A DNA stretch of 64,000 nt, taken from positions 88,863-152,862 of the forward strand of contig CACZDM010000004.1 of NCBI GenBank assembly GCA_902779915.1, given 5' to 3'. Below are positions 8,388 to 17,059 of the stretch, in pieces. The position numbers and the translations under genes are program-made. The notes under the pieces are model-generated. The model made no database searches, was not told the origin of the DNA, and saw nothing but the letters and a program-made list of their open reading frames with translations. Position 1 is the first letter of the stretch; every line of letters begins with the position of its first letter. The stretch is from Oscillospiraceae bacterium (GTDB taxonomy: Bacteria > Bacillota > Clostridia > Oscillospirales > Ruminococcaceae).

Positions 8388-11300
8388 GTTTTGTTCACCT
8401 TCATTTACACACCGAGTATAGCTTGCTGGACGGGGCGTGTAAAATAGATAAATTGGTTTCACACGCAAAAAAAATCGGTCAAAAAGCCCTTGCGATGACG
8501 GATCATGGCAATATGTTTGGAGCCATTCAGTTTTATCGCGCGTGCAAAAAAAAAGGAATTAAGCCGATTATAGGGTGTGAAGTTTATGTTGCTCCAAGAC
8601 TTTATTCAAATAAAACGAAAAATGTTGACGATCGTCCATATCATCTTGTTCTGTTGTGTAAAAATGAACAGGGATATAAAAATTTGATTAAAATGGTTTC
8701 TATTGCATATACTGAAGGATTTTATTATAAACCGAGAATAGATGTTGAACTTTTGAAAAAATATCACCATGGGTTGATTGCGCTGTCGGGTTGTTTGGCT
8801 GGAGAAATTCCAAGAGCAATCTTAAATAATGAATATGATCGAGCAAAAAAGACTGCTTTAATATATAATCAAATTATGGGGCCAGGAAATTTTTTTTTGG
8901 AAATACAGGATCACAATATAAAAAATGAGATAAAAGTCAAAAATCAAATGCTTAAGCTCTCAAGGGAGACGGATATCAAGCTTGTTGCAACAAATGATGT
9001 GCATTATATACAAAAAGATGACTCGTATATGCAAAAAATTTTACTATATATACAAACTTCGAAAACTTTGAATGAAACCAATCCTATGGAGCTGCCGACT
9101 GAAGAGTTTTATTTAAAAACCGAGCGAGAAATGATAGATTTGTTCGGTGAATATGATGATGCTGTCGAAAATACTGGAAAAATTGCCGATATGTGTGACA
9201 TCGAATTTGAATTTGGGAAAATAAAGCTTCCGAAGTTTACTGCGCCGAATTGCCAGACTAGCAAACAATTTTTGAAAAAAAAGGCCATGGAGGGGCTCAA
9301 AGACAGGTATGGAAACCATCCTGATACTAAAATAATTGACAGATTTAATTATGAGTTGAAAATTGTTGACACGATGGGTTTTGTTGATTATTTTCTAATA
9401 GTTTATGATTATGTTAGATATGCAAAAAATAAAGGAATCGCGGTTGGACCAGGGCGAGGCTCCGGAGCGGGCAGTTTGCTTGCGTATTGTTTGGACATAA
9501 CGACAGTTGATCCGATAAAATATGGGCTTTTGTTTGAGCGATTTTTAAATCCAGATAGGATCAATATGCCGGATTTTGATGTTGATTTTTGCAATGAGCG
9601 CAGGCAGGAGGTTATTGATTATGTTGTTCAAAAGTATGGCTCGGACCACGTTGCGCAGATAATAACCTTTGGAACATTGGCAGCAAGAGGCGCAATTCGG
9701 GACGTTGGCAGGGTTATGGGAATGAGATATGACCTTGTCGACAGGGTTGCTAAAACCATTCCAAACAAGCTTGGCATTACGCTTGAATCGGCTTTGAAAG
9801 AATCTGACAGTCTGCAAAAAATGATAGATAATGACTATAATATTAGGCGGTTGTATGAAATAGCTTGCAAAATTGAGGGCATGCCTAGAAACACTTCAAC
9901 ACATGCTGCAGCGGTTGTTATCACTGATCTTCCAATAAATGAATATGTTCCGCTGGCAAAAAATGATGACATCGTGGTCACGCAATATCCAATGAATGAT
10001 ATCAATGATTTGGGGCTTGTTAAGATGGATTTTTTGGGGTTGAGGAACTTAACAATAATCCACTATGCCGAAAAAATAATACAAAACACAATAAAAAATT
10101 TTAAAATTAGTAATATTTCAATTGATGATCAAAAAACTTTCGATATGTTGTCTTTAGGAGACTCTGTTGGGGTTTTTCAGTTTGAGTCGGCGGGAATGCA
10201 ACAAGTTTTGAAAAAAGTTAAACCCAATTGTCTGGAAGATTTAATTGCTGTTATTTCTTTGTATAGGCCGGGCCCGTCGAAATTTATTGATACTTTTGTT
10301 AAAAATAGGAAAAATCCGAATTTAATACAATATAAATATAAAAAATTAGAAAGAATCCTAAATGTAACATATGGTGTAATAATATATCAAGAGCAGGTTA
10401 TGCAAATTTTTCGTGAAATATCCGGATATTCTTATGGACGAGCAGATTTGATTAGGCGAGCTATGGCGAAAAAAGATGCGAATATAATGGAAAAGGAACG
10501 AGAATTTTTTATTTATGGTAAAAAAAGTGACAGTGAAGAGGAAAATTGCATTGGTGCGGTAAATAATGGATTTAGCGAACAAGATGCCAAAAAAATTTTT
10601 GATGACATGGCTGACTTTGCTTCATATGCCTTTAACAAATCACACGCAGCTGCATATTCTATGATATCCTATCAGACGGCTTATTTAAAATGCCACTTTC
10701 CGGTTGAATATATGGCGGCTATTTTAAACAGTTCTATTGATTTTGGGGATAAATTCGCAGAATATCTAAACGAGTGTAAAAAACTCCAAATAGACGTATT
10801 ATATCCAAATATTAATGAAAGCGACATTAATTTTAGAGTTGTTAATAAAAATGCTGTGCTATTCGGATTATTGGCGATTAAAAATGTTGGCAGAGGATTG
10901 GTTGAAAGAATCTTAAAAGAAAGATTAAATGGAAAATATTCTTCTTTAGACGAATTTATTAGAAGAATGAGCGATAAAGAAATTGGGAAAAATGCGATAA
11001 TTTCGCTGATTTGTTGCGGAGCTTTTGATGAACTTGGAAAAACTAGAAAATATATGATTGAAAATTATGAACTCATGATGAAAAAATATCAAAAAAAACG
11101 CGGCGAGGCTTTGGGGCAAATTAGTTTGTTTGAAACACAAAATGCTTGCTTAAATAGCAATGAAGAGTCTAAAATAGTTGAAGAATATAGCAAAAATGAG
11201 CTGATGAAAATGGAAAAAAAGAGCCTTGGCGTGTATATATCAGCGCATCCTTTGGATGAATATTATGAATATATAAAGAAGAATTCCGTCGATTTGTGTT

Positions 11301-11614
11301 CTAAAATAGCCAGTGACAGCAAGTACAATGGTCAAAAATTTATTAAAATAATGTGTGTTATTGAAGAATTTAAGACAATAAAGACCAAAAAAGGAGAAAA
11401 AATGGCTTTTGTGAAGGTGAGCGACAAAACCGGTTCAATTGAATGTATATTTTTTCCAAAAATATTAAACAAATACGAAAATTTATTATTTGAAGACAAT
11501 ATTATCCTAGTTTCTGGGAAATTATCTAATGATGATGACAAAAAACGACTTTTAGTCAACTCTGTTTTTGATATGAAATTGTTACATTTAGACAAAAAAA
11601 ATTTTAATTATTAA
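8384..11614 (+). CDS. dnaE: DNA polymerase III subunit alpha (DnaE), C-terminus shifted out of frame
   Basis: The 1076-aa main frame has a PHP domain starting VHLHLHTEYSLLDGA, then the polymerase palm with GPGRGSGAGSLLAY (about 355-368) and the catalytic PDFDVDFCNERR (about 395-406). It continues through fingers and HhH regions into an OB-fold (about 970-1060). It is a C-family replicative polymerase that works alongside PolC in Firmicutes. The frame ends at TAA 11612-11614, just after an A8 tract (11594-11601). The missing C-terminal segment continues in another frame (11615-11816). The start ATG overlaps whiA by 4 nt. The catalytic part is intact, so it is probably functional with or without the tail. 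Confidence 0.93.
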   Translation: MSFVHLHLHTEYSLLDGACKIDKLVSHAKKIGQKALAMTDHGNMFGAIQFYRACKKKGIKPIIGCEVYVAPRLYSNKTKNVDDRPYHLVLLCKNEQGYKNLIKMVSIAYTEGFYYKPRIDVELLKKYHHGLIALSGCLAGEIPRAILNNEYDRAKKTALIYNQIMGPGNFFLEIQDHNIKNEIKVKNQMLKLSRETDIKLVATNDVHYIQKDDSYMQKILLYIQTSKTLNETNPMELPTEEFYLKTEREMIDLFGEYDDAVENTGKIADMCDIEFEFGKIKLPKFTAPNCQTSKQFLKKKAMEGLKDRYGNHPDTKIIDRFNYELKIVDTMGFVDYFLIVYDYVRYAKNKGIAVGPGRGSGAGSLLAYCLDITTVDPIKYGLLFERFLNPDRINMPDFDVDFCNERRQEVIDYVVQKYGSDHVAQIITFGTLAARGAIRDVGRVMGMRYDLVDRVAKTIPNKLGITLESALKESDSLQKMIDNDYNIRRLYEIACKIEGMPRNTSTHAAAVVITDLPINEYVPLAKNDDIVVTQYPMNDINDLGLVKMDFLGLRNLTIIHYAEKIIQNTIKNFKISNISIDDQKTFDMLSLGDSVGVFQFESAGMQQVLKKVKPNCLEDLIAVISLYRPGPSKFIDTFVKNRKNPNLIQYKYKKLERILNVTYGVIIYQEQVMQIFREISGYSYGRADLIRRAMAKKDANIMEKEREFFIYGKKSDSEEENCIGAVNNGFSEQDAKKIFDDMADFASYAFNKSHAAAYSMISYQTAYLKCHFPVEYMAAILNSSIDFGDKFAEYLNECKKLQIDVLYPNINESDINFRVVNKNAVLFGLLAIKNVGRGLVERILKERLNGKYSSLDEFIRRMSDKEIGKNAIISLICCGAFDELGKTRKYMIENYELMMKKYQKKRGEALGQISLFETQNACLNSNEESKIVEEYSKNELMKMEKKSLGVYISAHPLDEYYEYIKKNSVDLCSKIASDSKYNGQKFIKIMCVIEEFKTIKTKKGEKMAFVKVSDKTGSIECIFFPKILNKYENLLFEDNIILVSGKLSNDDDKKRLLVNSVFDMKLLHLDKKNFNY

Positions 11615-11816
11615 ATTAAAATCCAAAAATTACAAAGAAATGAGAAATGTTTTGAAAATATTAGAACAAAATCCGGGAAATTGCTTGGTTAAATTTTTTA
11701 TTGATGATGAAAAATTATACTATACAAATAAATTTTTATCACATGTTAATATTTCTGAAAATCTATTGGAAGAATTGAGGGAAATAGTCGGAAACAAATC
11801 AATAAAATTAAAATGA
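11615..11816 (+). pseudogene. out-of-frame C-terminal tail of dnaE
   Basis: If one A of the A8 tract at 11594-11601 is removed, DnaE reads on as KKILIIKLKSKNYKE, then MRNVLKILEQNPGNCLVK and on to LLEELREIVGNKSIKLK, stopping at TGA 11814-11816. This matches the usual last domain of DnaE, where a strand of the OB-fold is followed by a pattern of the type L..NPG...V...F......LLEEL..I.G. The fragment also contains a free-standing 58-codon frame from ATG 11640, but no ribosome binding site precedes it. It could be a real frameshift, a transcriptional-slippage site or a sequencing indel. Confidence 0.8.
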
Positions 11817-11855
11817 AATCATATATATTTGAATCAGCGAAAAATTCGTCTCGAG

Positions 11856-11903
11856 TCCAAAAAATCTTTATCCAAGGCATTTAATTTGTTTTTTGGATTT
11901 TTT
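11856..11903 (+). terminator. possible terminator after dnaE
   Basis: TCCAAAAAA (11856-11864) can pair with TTTTTTGGA (11889-11897) and is followed by six T. The stem is A/T-rich and the loop is long, so it would be weak. Confidence 0.3.
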
Positions 11904-11912
11904 GAAAAAAGC

Positions 11913-11941
11913 TTGACTTTTGGAGAAAAGTGGTATATACT
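11913..11941 (+). promoter_or_regulatory. sigma-A promoter of the Tim44-like gene
   Basis: TTGACT (11913-11918), 17-nt spacer, TATACT (11936-11941). The ribosome binding site GGGAGG follows at about 11977-11982. Confidence 0.7.
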
Positions 11942-11993
11942 CAAAAATGTAGGTGTTTGATGTGCTTTAAGTGTTGGGAGGTTTTATGGATTT

Positions 11994-12485
11994 ATGGATT
12001 ACAGTTGGGCTCTTCTTCAAAATGAGGCTTATTACTATTCAGCCTTTAAGCGGCGTAATAGACATGCAAAGCGCAAAATAGCTCGTTTGGGATTTAGCTA
12101 CCTCCAAATGCAAAAAGACATAACCAAGATATATTTAGAGATACAAAAAGCAAGGACTCGGGGAGATTTGACCTTGATCGGAAATTATGTGACTGACAAA
12201 TTCGAAAAAAGGATGACAAGATTATCTTTAAGAAATAGAATGAATATGTGTCAAAATGTTGAATTGCTGTCAGTTCAAGCAGTGTCTTTTAAGAAGAGGA
12301 GATTTTTTGAAAAAATACGCGTTAGAATAGAGGGAAAGTGTAGTCGATCTGATGATTGTGAGCCGGAGTTTTTTGCGCAGTATTGTGTGTTTATTAGGAA
12401 TAATCAAGAAGGATGGAAGTTGCATTCTGTTCGCAGGCCGGGTTATTTGGATCGTTCTATTTATAGCAGTGGGCGATATGGGTGA
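11994..12485 (+). CDS. Tim44-like domain protein (putative)
   Basis: 163 aa, soluble and very basic. The pattern FSYLQMQKDITKIYLEIQKARTRGDL, then NYVTDKFEKRM and GWKLHSVRR near the end, resembles the Tim44-like fold found in bacterial zinc-ribbon/Tim44 proteins. Here neither the zinc ribbon nor a TM segment precedes it. Two ATGs follow the GGGAGG. The nearer one (11986) opens only a 31-codon frame, so the ATG at 11994 was chosen although its spacing is 11 nt. It has its own promoter at 11913. The function is unknown and the family assignment is moderate. Confidence 0.55.
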   Translation: MDYSWALLQNEAYYYSAFKRRNRHAKRKIARLGFSYLQMQKDITKIYLEIQKARTRGDLTLIGNYVTDKFEKRMTRLSLRNRMNMCQNVELLSVQAVSFKKRRFFEKIRVRIEGKCSRSDDCEPEFFAQYCVFIRNNQEGWKLHSVRRPGYLDRSIYSSGRYG

Positions 12486-12768
12486 ATTGGAAGCTAACCT
12501 CGGCTTGTTGCGGACGACTAAAGAATTGGTGGCTTTGATTTTAGTTATAAAACAGCATGGTTTATGGTTTTTTGGCCGCGCTTTGATTTGTTTGTTGGGA
12601 TTGTTTTTTAGGATTTGCTTGAGGATGATTTGAAAAAGACAGGTTTTTATTGGAAAAAGCAACATTTTTTGAGCAGGAGGATTATTGGGACAAATATAAC
12701 CTAACCATACATAAAAATTTTTGTCAGTCGATTTGGCGGGCTGGTTTTTGAATTTGTGTGTTTTTGGA
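12486..12768 (+). other. gap with a decayed inverted-repeat element end
   Basis: No credible gene. At 12681-12705 sits one copy of the dispersed element end (TTGGGACAAATATAACCTAA form). The 14-nt word GCATGGTTTATGGT at about 12553-12566 also occurs, inverted, inside the element at 14285-14853. This suggests the gap is a remnant of the same element. Confidence 0.45.
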
Positions 12769-12796
12769 TTGACAATGTTTTTTTAGAGTGTATAAT
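12769..12796 (+). promoter_or_regulatory. sigma-A promoter of pfkA
   Basis: TTGACA (12769-12774), 16-nt spacer, TATAAT (12791-12796). The predicted start is near 12803, about 30 nt before the GGAGG of pfkA. Confidence 0.75.
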
Positions 12797-12844
12797 TACA
12801 TAAGGATGGTCTAGTGTTTTTTGCGAGTTGTGGAGGTATTTTGG

Positions 12845-13810
12845 TTGAGTGTTAGGAAGATAGGAGTTTTAACCAGTGGGGGCGATGCGCCTGGGATGAA
12901 CGCTGCAATACATGCTGTTGTTAAGTCTGCGATTGCGCGAGGGATCGACGTTGTTGGAGTCTATAGAGGATATAGCGGCCTAATCAAAGGTGATGTTAGG
13001 ATTTTAAAATCTCGGGACGTTTCAGACATCATTCAGCGCGGAGGCACGATTTTGTATTCTGCGCGCTGTTTGGAGCTAAAAACCGATGAAGGCGTCAGAA
13101 AGGCAAAGGAAGTTTGCGATAAAAATGATATAGACGGGTTGGTTGTTATTGGAGGTGACGGCTCTTTTCGGGGGGCGCGTGTCCTCTCAATGGCTGGCAT
13201 TTCGTGTGTGTGTTTGCCAGGAACAATAGATAACGACATATCCTGCACAGACTACACAATAGGTTATGACACCGCTATCAACACCGCTGTTTCAATGATC
13301 GACAAGTTATGCGACACTACTGCATCGCACGATAGGTGTAGTGTGGTTGAGGTTATGGGTCGGAATGCGGGTTATATTGCTTTAAATGCGGGAATATCCT
13401 GCAGCGCCAGCTATATTGTTGTTCCGGAGCATCCGTTTAACAAGCAGGATTTGTTTGAGAGAATCCGGTTTGCTATGAGACGCGGAAAAAACCACTTTAT
13501 CGTCATGGTTGCGGAAGGAATCGGGAATGTCACGGAGCTTGCAAGAGAAATCGAAGAATCAACTGGAGTTGAAAGCCGAGCAACGATTTTAGGGCATGTT
13601 CAGCGCGGAGGCAGCCCAACCGTTCGAGACAGGGTTGCTGGAGCAAGGCTTGGATATTTTGCTGTTAAATTGCTTTCTGATGGGATTAAAAACAGGGTTT
13701 TGGGCCTAAATAAAGATGAAATTGTTGATTTTGATATAACCGAAGCTTTGGAGATGACCAAAAAGTTCCCGGAGGATCTATATAATATGGCAAGCGAATT
13801 ATCGCGCTGA
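12845..13810 (+). CDS. pfkA: ATP-dependent 6-phosphofructokinase
   Basis: 321 aa, standard for bacterial PfkA. It converts fructose-6-phosphate to fructose-1,6-bisphosphate in glycolysis. It shows the N-terminal VRKIGVLTSGGDAPGMNAAI, the GGDGSF nucleotide loop, the catalytic PGTIDNDI, VEVMGRNAGY and the substrate-binding LGHVQRGGSPT. Translation is placed at TTG 12845, 8 nt after GGAGG (12832-12836). This gives the family's normal N-terminus, whereas an upstream TTG (12821) adds eight unconserved residues. The Gly in the GGDG motif is the ATP-type residue rather than the pyrophosphate-type Asp. Confidence 0.95.
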   Translation: MSVRKIGVLTSGGDAPGMNAAIHAVVKSAIARGIDVVGVYRGYSGLIKGDVRILKSRDVSDIIQRGGTILYSARCLELKTDEGVRKAKEVCDKNDIDGLVVIGGDGSFRGARVLSMAGISCVCLPGTIDNDISCTDYTIGYDTAINTAVSMIDKLCDTTASHDRCSVVEVMGRNAGYIALNAGISCSASYIVVPEHPFNKQDLFERIRFAMRRGKNHFIVMVAEGIGNVTELAREIEESTGVESRATILGHVQRGGSPTVRDRVAGARLGYFAVKLLSDGIKNRVLGLNKDEIVDFDITEALEMTKKFPEDLYNMASELSR

Positions 13811-14284
13811 TCTTTGAGTTCCAAAGAGGGGCCCGGAAATGAATGTCGGTTCTGCGCTTAGGAGATGTGGCTTTGTTGAAATTGGGTGTCTAGAATTTGT
13901 TTCATTGGTGTTTTTGCTATTTACCATATTTTTTATAAATAATTTCAAGTTTTTAAAGTTTGATTTTGCAATGTTTTATACTATGAATTTAACGATAGGC
14001 TTGCAAGTCTGAGTTTGCTTTGGCGTGTGTTTTATCGGCCTTGTGTTACTGTGTTTAAGAAATTTTCAACATAAGCATGGTTTCAACAACGCCTTTATTT
14101 TTTCTCATGTTGACGCTGATTGCAGCAAAATACAGAAATTCTCCCGAAGAATCTGCTCAAAATCTGCGCCCAAAAAGCCTCCTTAGAAAATAAATAATTT
14201 TATTTTTGAATTCGCAGTTATGGGATAGATTTATGGCTTTGTGTGGGCTTCAATCAGGGAGAGCAAATTGAAAAAATTTTAGAT
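13811..14284. other. gene-free stretch after pfkA
   Basis: Short frames of 38-57 codons (for example at 13839 and 14077) lack ribosome binding sites and resemble nothing known. I see no RNA fold that stands out. It is probably decayed sequence. Confidence 0.4.
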
Positions 14285-14853
14285 TTGGGTTATATTTGTC
14301 CCATTAATCCTTTTTCTGAAAATATCAGAATTTAATTAAAAAAATTCAACTCAAATTAAAACGCTCTCAAGCCAGCTCTAAAAAACGACGATAAAATCAA
14401 TTAAAGCGCCGCCGGCTCACCATAAACCATGCAATTTAATCTAATTTAAAATGTCCAAGTTTTCTCAAAGCGCCAATAACAAGCCAAGATTAAAAAGCGC
14501 AACAACTAATAGCGGACTCATGGCGTTTTTTTGGCTTTTGCATTGTTTTTCAGAACCGGCTCAAGGATGTTTGAAATTGTTGAGTATTTTTGATAAAGGG
14601 TTGGATTTTTTGAAGAATGATTGTCAGTGCGGCCCTTGCGGACGTTTTCCTACCACTTGTTACGGAGATTTTAAAAGAGGCGGAAAAATGAGAAAGACTT
14701 GATATTATAGTTGGTTGTGAGCGCCGGCGGCGGGGCGTTCGGGTTTTGCATTGTTTTTTAGAACCGGCTCAAGGATGTTTGAAATTGTTGAGTATTTTTG
14801 ATAAAGAGTTGGATTTTTGGCAAGAGATTTTATTGAGACAAATATAGCCCAAA
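14285..14853. mobile_element. non-coding element with terminal inverted repeats (MITE-like), copy A
   Basis: The left end reads TTTGGGTTATATTTGTCCCA. The right end is its inverted counterpart with changes (TTTGGGCTATATTTGTCTCA when read on the minus strand), giving 18 of 20 matches. The interior has no transposase. It contains two 75-bp direct repeats differing at two positions (14536-14610 and 14744-14818). It also has words shared with the copy at 41363-41805, such as AAGCGCCGCCGGCTCAC and a form of CCACTTGTTACGG. An 83-codon frame at 14451 lies inside it and is not convincing as a gene. Confidence 0.6.
14536..14818 (+). repeat. 75-bp direct repeat pair inside element A
   Basis: Positions 14536-14610 and 14744-14818 match over 75 bp with two differences. 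They start TTTTGCATTGTTTTT and end GGTTGGATTTTT or AGTTGGATTTTT. The duplication is recent compared with the decay of the rest of the element. Confidence 0.75.
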
Positions 14854-14915
14854 GTGTTCACGCAGTTAGTGGCTTTTTGCGGTTAAGAAATAATTTTATT
14901 TTTATCATTTTATGC

Positions 14916-14944
14916 TTTACTTTTTGTTTCATCTGTTGTAAAAT
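14916..14944 (+). promoter_or_regulatory. sigma-A promoter of the pyrH operon
   Basis: TTTACT (14916-14921), 17-nt spacer, TAAAAT (14939-14944). GGAGG at 14984-14988 then serves pyrH. Confidence 0.6.
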
Positions 14945-14994
14945 ATATCTCATGGGTTTGCATAAGTTTTATTGTAGGTTTTTGGAGGGTTTTG

Positions 14995-15699
14995 ATGAGA
15001 CTAAGGTATAGCAGGATATTGTTAAAATTAAGCGGGGAGGCTTTGGCGGGTCAAAAAAAATTTGGGCTGGATTTTGATTGTATCGCAAGAATTTGCAGGG
15101 AAGTTAAAAATCTTCATGACTTGGGAGCGCAGGTGTCCGTCGTTGTTGGGGGAGGAAACTTTTGGCGTGGAAGAACGGGAGGCGCTATGGACCGGACGCG
15201 AGCGGATCAAATTGGAATGCTTGCAACGACGATGAACGCTTTGGCGGTTGCGGATATTTTGGAAGGGCACGGAGCTGATGTTAGGGTTCAAACAGCAATT
15301 TCTATGCAGGCGGTTGCTGAGCCATATATTCGCAGCAAAGCTTTGAGACACATGGAAAAAGGGCGGATCGTTATATTTGGATGCGGAACTGGAAATCCCT
15401 TTTTTTCAACAGACACAGCTGCTTCGCTTCGAGCTGCTGAAATTGAAGCGTCGATCATTTTTAAAGCAACTATGGTTGACGGGGTTTACGATAAAGATCC
15501 AAAAAAACATCCCGATGCAGTTAAATACGACAATGTTTCGTTTGACGAGGTTGTTTCAAAAAATTTAAATGTTGTTGATGCGACTGCAGCTGCAATGTGT
15601 CGGGATAATGGGATTTCGCTGCTTGTTTTTGATTTGGGTGATCCAAGAAACATAGTCAAAGCGGGCATGGGCGAAAATGTTGGAACTTTGATTCATTAA
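14995..15699 (+). CDS. pyrH: UMP kinase
   Basis: 234 aa. This amino-acid-kinase-fold enzyme phosphorylates UMP to UDP and is usually GTP-activated. The N-terminal RILLKLSGEALAG and VVVGGGNFWRG nucleotide loops are present. DRTRADQIGMLATTMNALAV and the C-terminal TMVDGVYDKDPKK and GDPRNIVKA segments follow. ATG 14995 lies 6 nt after GGAGGG; the TTG one codon earlier is an alternative. It is the first gene of a block with frr, uppS, cdsA, dxr, rseP and ispG, as in many Firmicutes. Confidence 0.95.
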   Translation: MRLRYSRILLKLSGEALAGQKKFGLDFDCIARICREVKNLHDLGAQVSVVVGGGNFWRGRTGGAMDRTRADQIGMLATTMNALAVADILEGHGADVRVQTAISMQAVAEPYIRSKALRHMEKGRIVIFGCGTGNPFFSTDTAASLRAAEIEASIIFKATMVDGVYDKDPKKHPDAVKYDNVSFDEVVSKNLNVVDATAAAMCRDNGISLLVFDLGDPRNIVKAGMGENVGTLIH

Positions 15700-15733
15700 T
15701 TTATGCATTTTTAATATTTAGGAGGAATATTTT

Positions 15734-16288
15734 ATGGATAGTATTTTAAAACAATCTGAAGACAAAATGAAAAAGAGCATAGATCGCCTTGCTGAAGAGT
15801 ATGCGGTTATTCGCGCGGGAAGGGCCAATCCTGCTATTTTGGACAGAATAATGGTTGACTACTATGGAACAAAAACTCCGATCAACCAGATGGCTGGCAT
15901 TTCAGTTTCTGAGGCGAGAGTTTTAGTGATAAATCCGTGGGATGCGTCCGCTTTATCTGCGATTGAAAAGGCGATAAATCAGGCTGATATCGGCATAAAT
16001 CCAACCAATGACGGCAAAGTTTTGCGCCTTGTTTTTCCGCAGTTGACCGAGGAAAGAAGGAAAGAAATTGTTAAAGACATAAACAAAATAAAAGAAGAGT
16101 CTAAAGTTGCAATAAGAAATATTCGGCGAGATGCCATGGATAAAATAAAGGCTCTAAAAAAAGAGAATTCTGTCAGCGAAGATGAAATAAAAGATAAAGA
16201 GGATGAAATTCAAGACTTGGTTAATAAATACATAAACAAGATTGATGAGATGTCCGCTTTAAAAGAAAAAGAAATTTTGGAAATTTAG
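15734..16288 (+). CDS. frr: ribosome recycling factor
   Basis: 184 aa, full length. It splits post-termination 70S ribosomes together with EF-G. The typical three-helix core begins KMKKSIDRLAEEYAVIRAGRANPAILDRI, and the C-terminal half is a long charged helix pair (KKENSVSEDEIKDKEDEIQDLVNKYINKI). AGGAGG lies 9 nt before the ATG. It is 34 nt after pyrH and probably cotranscribed. Confidence 0.96.
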   Translation: MDSILKQSEDKMKKSIDRLAEEYAVIRAGRANPAILDRIMVDYYGTKTPINQMAGISVSEARVLVINPWDASALSAIEKAINQADIGINPTNDGKVLRLVFPQLTEERRKEIVKDINKIKEESKVAIRNIRRDAMDKIKALKKENSVSEDEIKDKEDEIQDLVNKYINKIDEMSALKEKEILEI

Positions 16289-16357
16289 CTCAAATGAAAA
16301 TCCTTGGGGAGCAAATTCTGGGCTCCCTTTCGATGTTTTGCTTGGTGAGGTGATATT

Positions 16358-17059
16358 TTGAACATACCAAAACATGTTGCAATAATAATGGACGGAAACG
16401 GGCGCTGGGCCAGGAGAAGGGGGCTTCCAAGAAAGGCTGGTCATATTGCCGGCGCAAAATCTATAAAATCAGTCGTTTTGCATTGCAATAAAATAGGCGT
16501 TAAAGTTTTGACTCTATATGCTTTTTCAACCGAGAATTGGCAAAGGCCTAAAGATGAGGTTGATGGGCTGATGAAATTAATTAAAAACTATTTGAAAAAT
16601 ATGAGATCATATTTAAAATATAATGTTAGAATAAGATTTTTTGGAGATCTTAGCGCGTTTAGCGAAGACATGATAGATAAAATGAATCAAATTGAACAAG
16701 AATTCAGCAAAAACACGGGGATGGTTTTTGGAATCGCGATCAACTATGGGGGGCGAGATGAGCTCAAAAATGCCGCCAAAAAGATCGCTTTTTTGGTCAA
16801 AAACGGCGAGCTAAACTTGGACGAAATCGACGAGCAAACGGTTGAGTCTAATTTATACACAAAAGGTTTGCCGAACGTTGATCTTTTGATTCGGCCGAGC
16901 GGTGAATGCAGGGTTTCGAATTTTTTGATATGGCAATCGGCCTATGCTGAATTTTATTTTATGAAAGACATATTGTGGCCGGATTTTAGGCCCAGGCATG
17001 TTGACATGGCGATTGAGGAATATAACAGAAGAAACAGGACATATGGCGGGGTTAAATGA
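16358..17059 (+). CDS. uppS: undecaprenyl diphosphate synthase (cis-prenyltransferase)
   Basis: 233 aa. It condenses isopentenyl units onto farnesyl diphosphate to make the C55 carrier lipid for peptidoglycan. It has IMDGNGRWARRRGLPRKAGH with the catalytic Asp, ALYAFSTENW-type TLYAFSTENWQRP, RFFGDLSAF and the C-terminal RPSGECRVSNFLIWQSAYAE (usual form RTSGE.R.SNFLLWQ). Translation starts at TTG, 6 nt after GGTGAGGTG. The stop overlaps the next gene by 4 nt (ATGA). Confidence 0.95.
   Translation: MNIPKHVAIIMDGNGRWARRRGLPRKAGHIAGAKSIKSVVLHCNKIGVKVLTLYAFSTENWQRPKDEVDGLMKLIKNYLKNMRSYLKYNVRIRFFGDLSAFSEDMIDKMNQIEQEFSKNTGMVFGIAINYGGRDELKNAAKKIAFLVKNGELNLDEIDEQTVESNLYTKGLPNVDLLIRPSGECRVSNFLIWQSAYAEFYFMKDILWPDFRPRHVDMAIEEYNRRNRTYGGVK

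Noticed and set aside
13811..14284. Small genes of 38-57 codons after pfkA
   Set aside because: No Shine-Dalgarno sites and no resemblance to known proteins; the region looks like decayed DNA.
14451..14702. 83-aa frame within the inverted-repeat element
   Set aside because: It spans one copy of the internal direct repeat, lacks a ribosome binding site and does not resemble a transposase.
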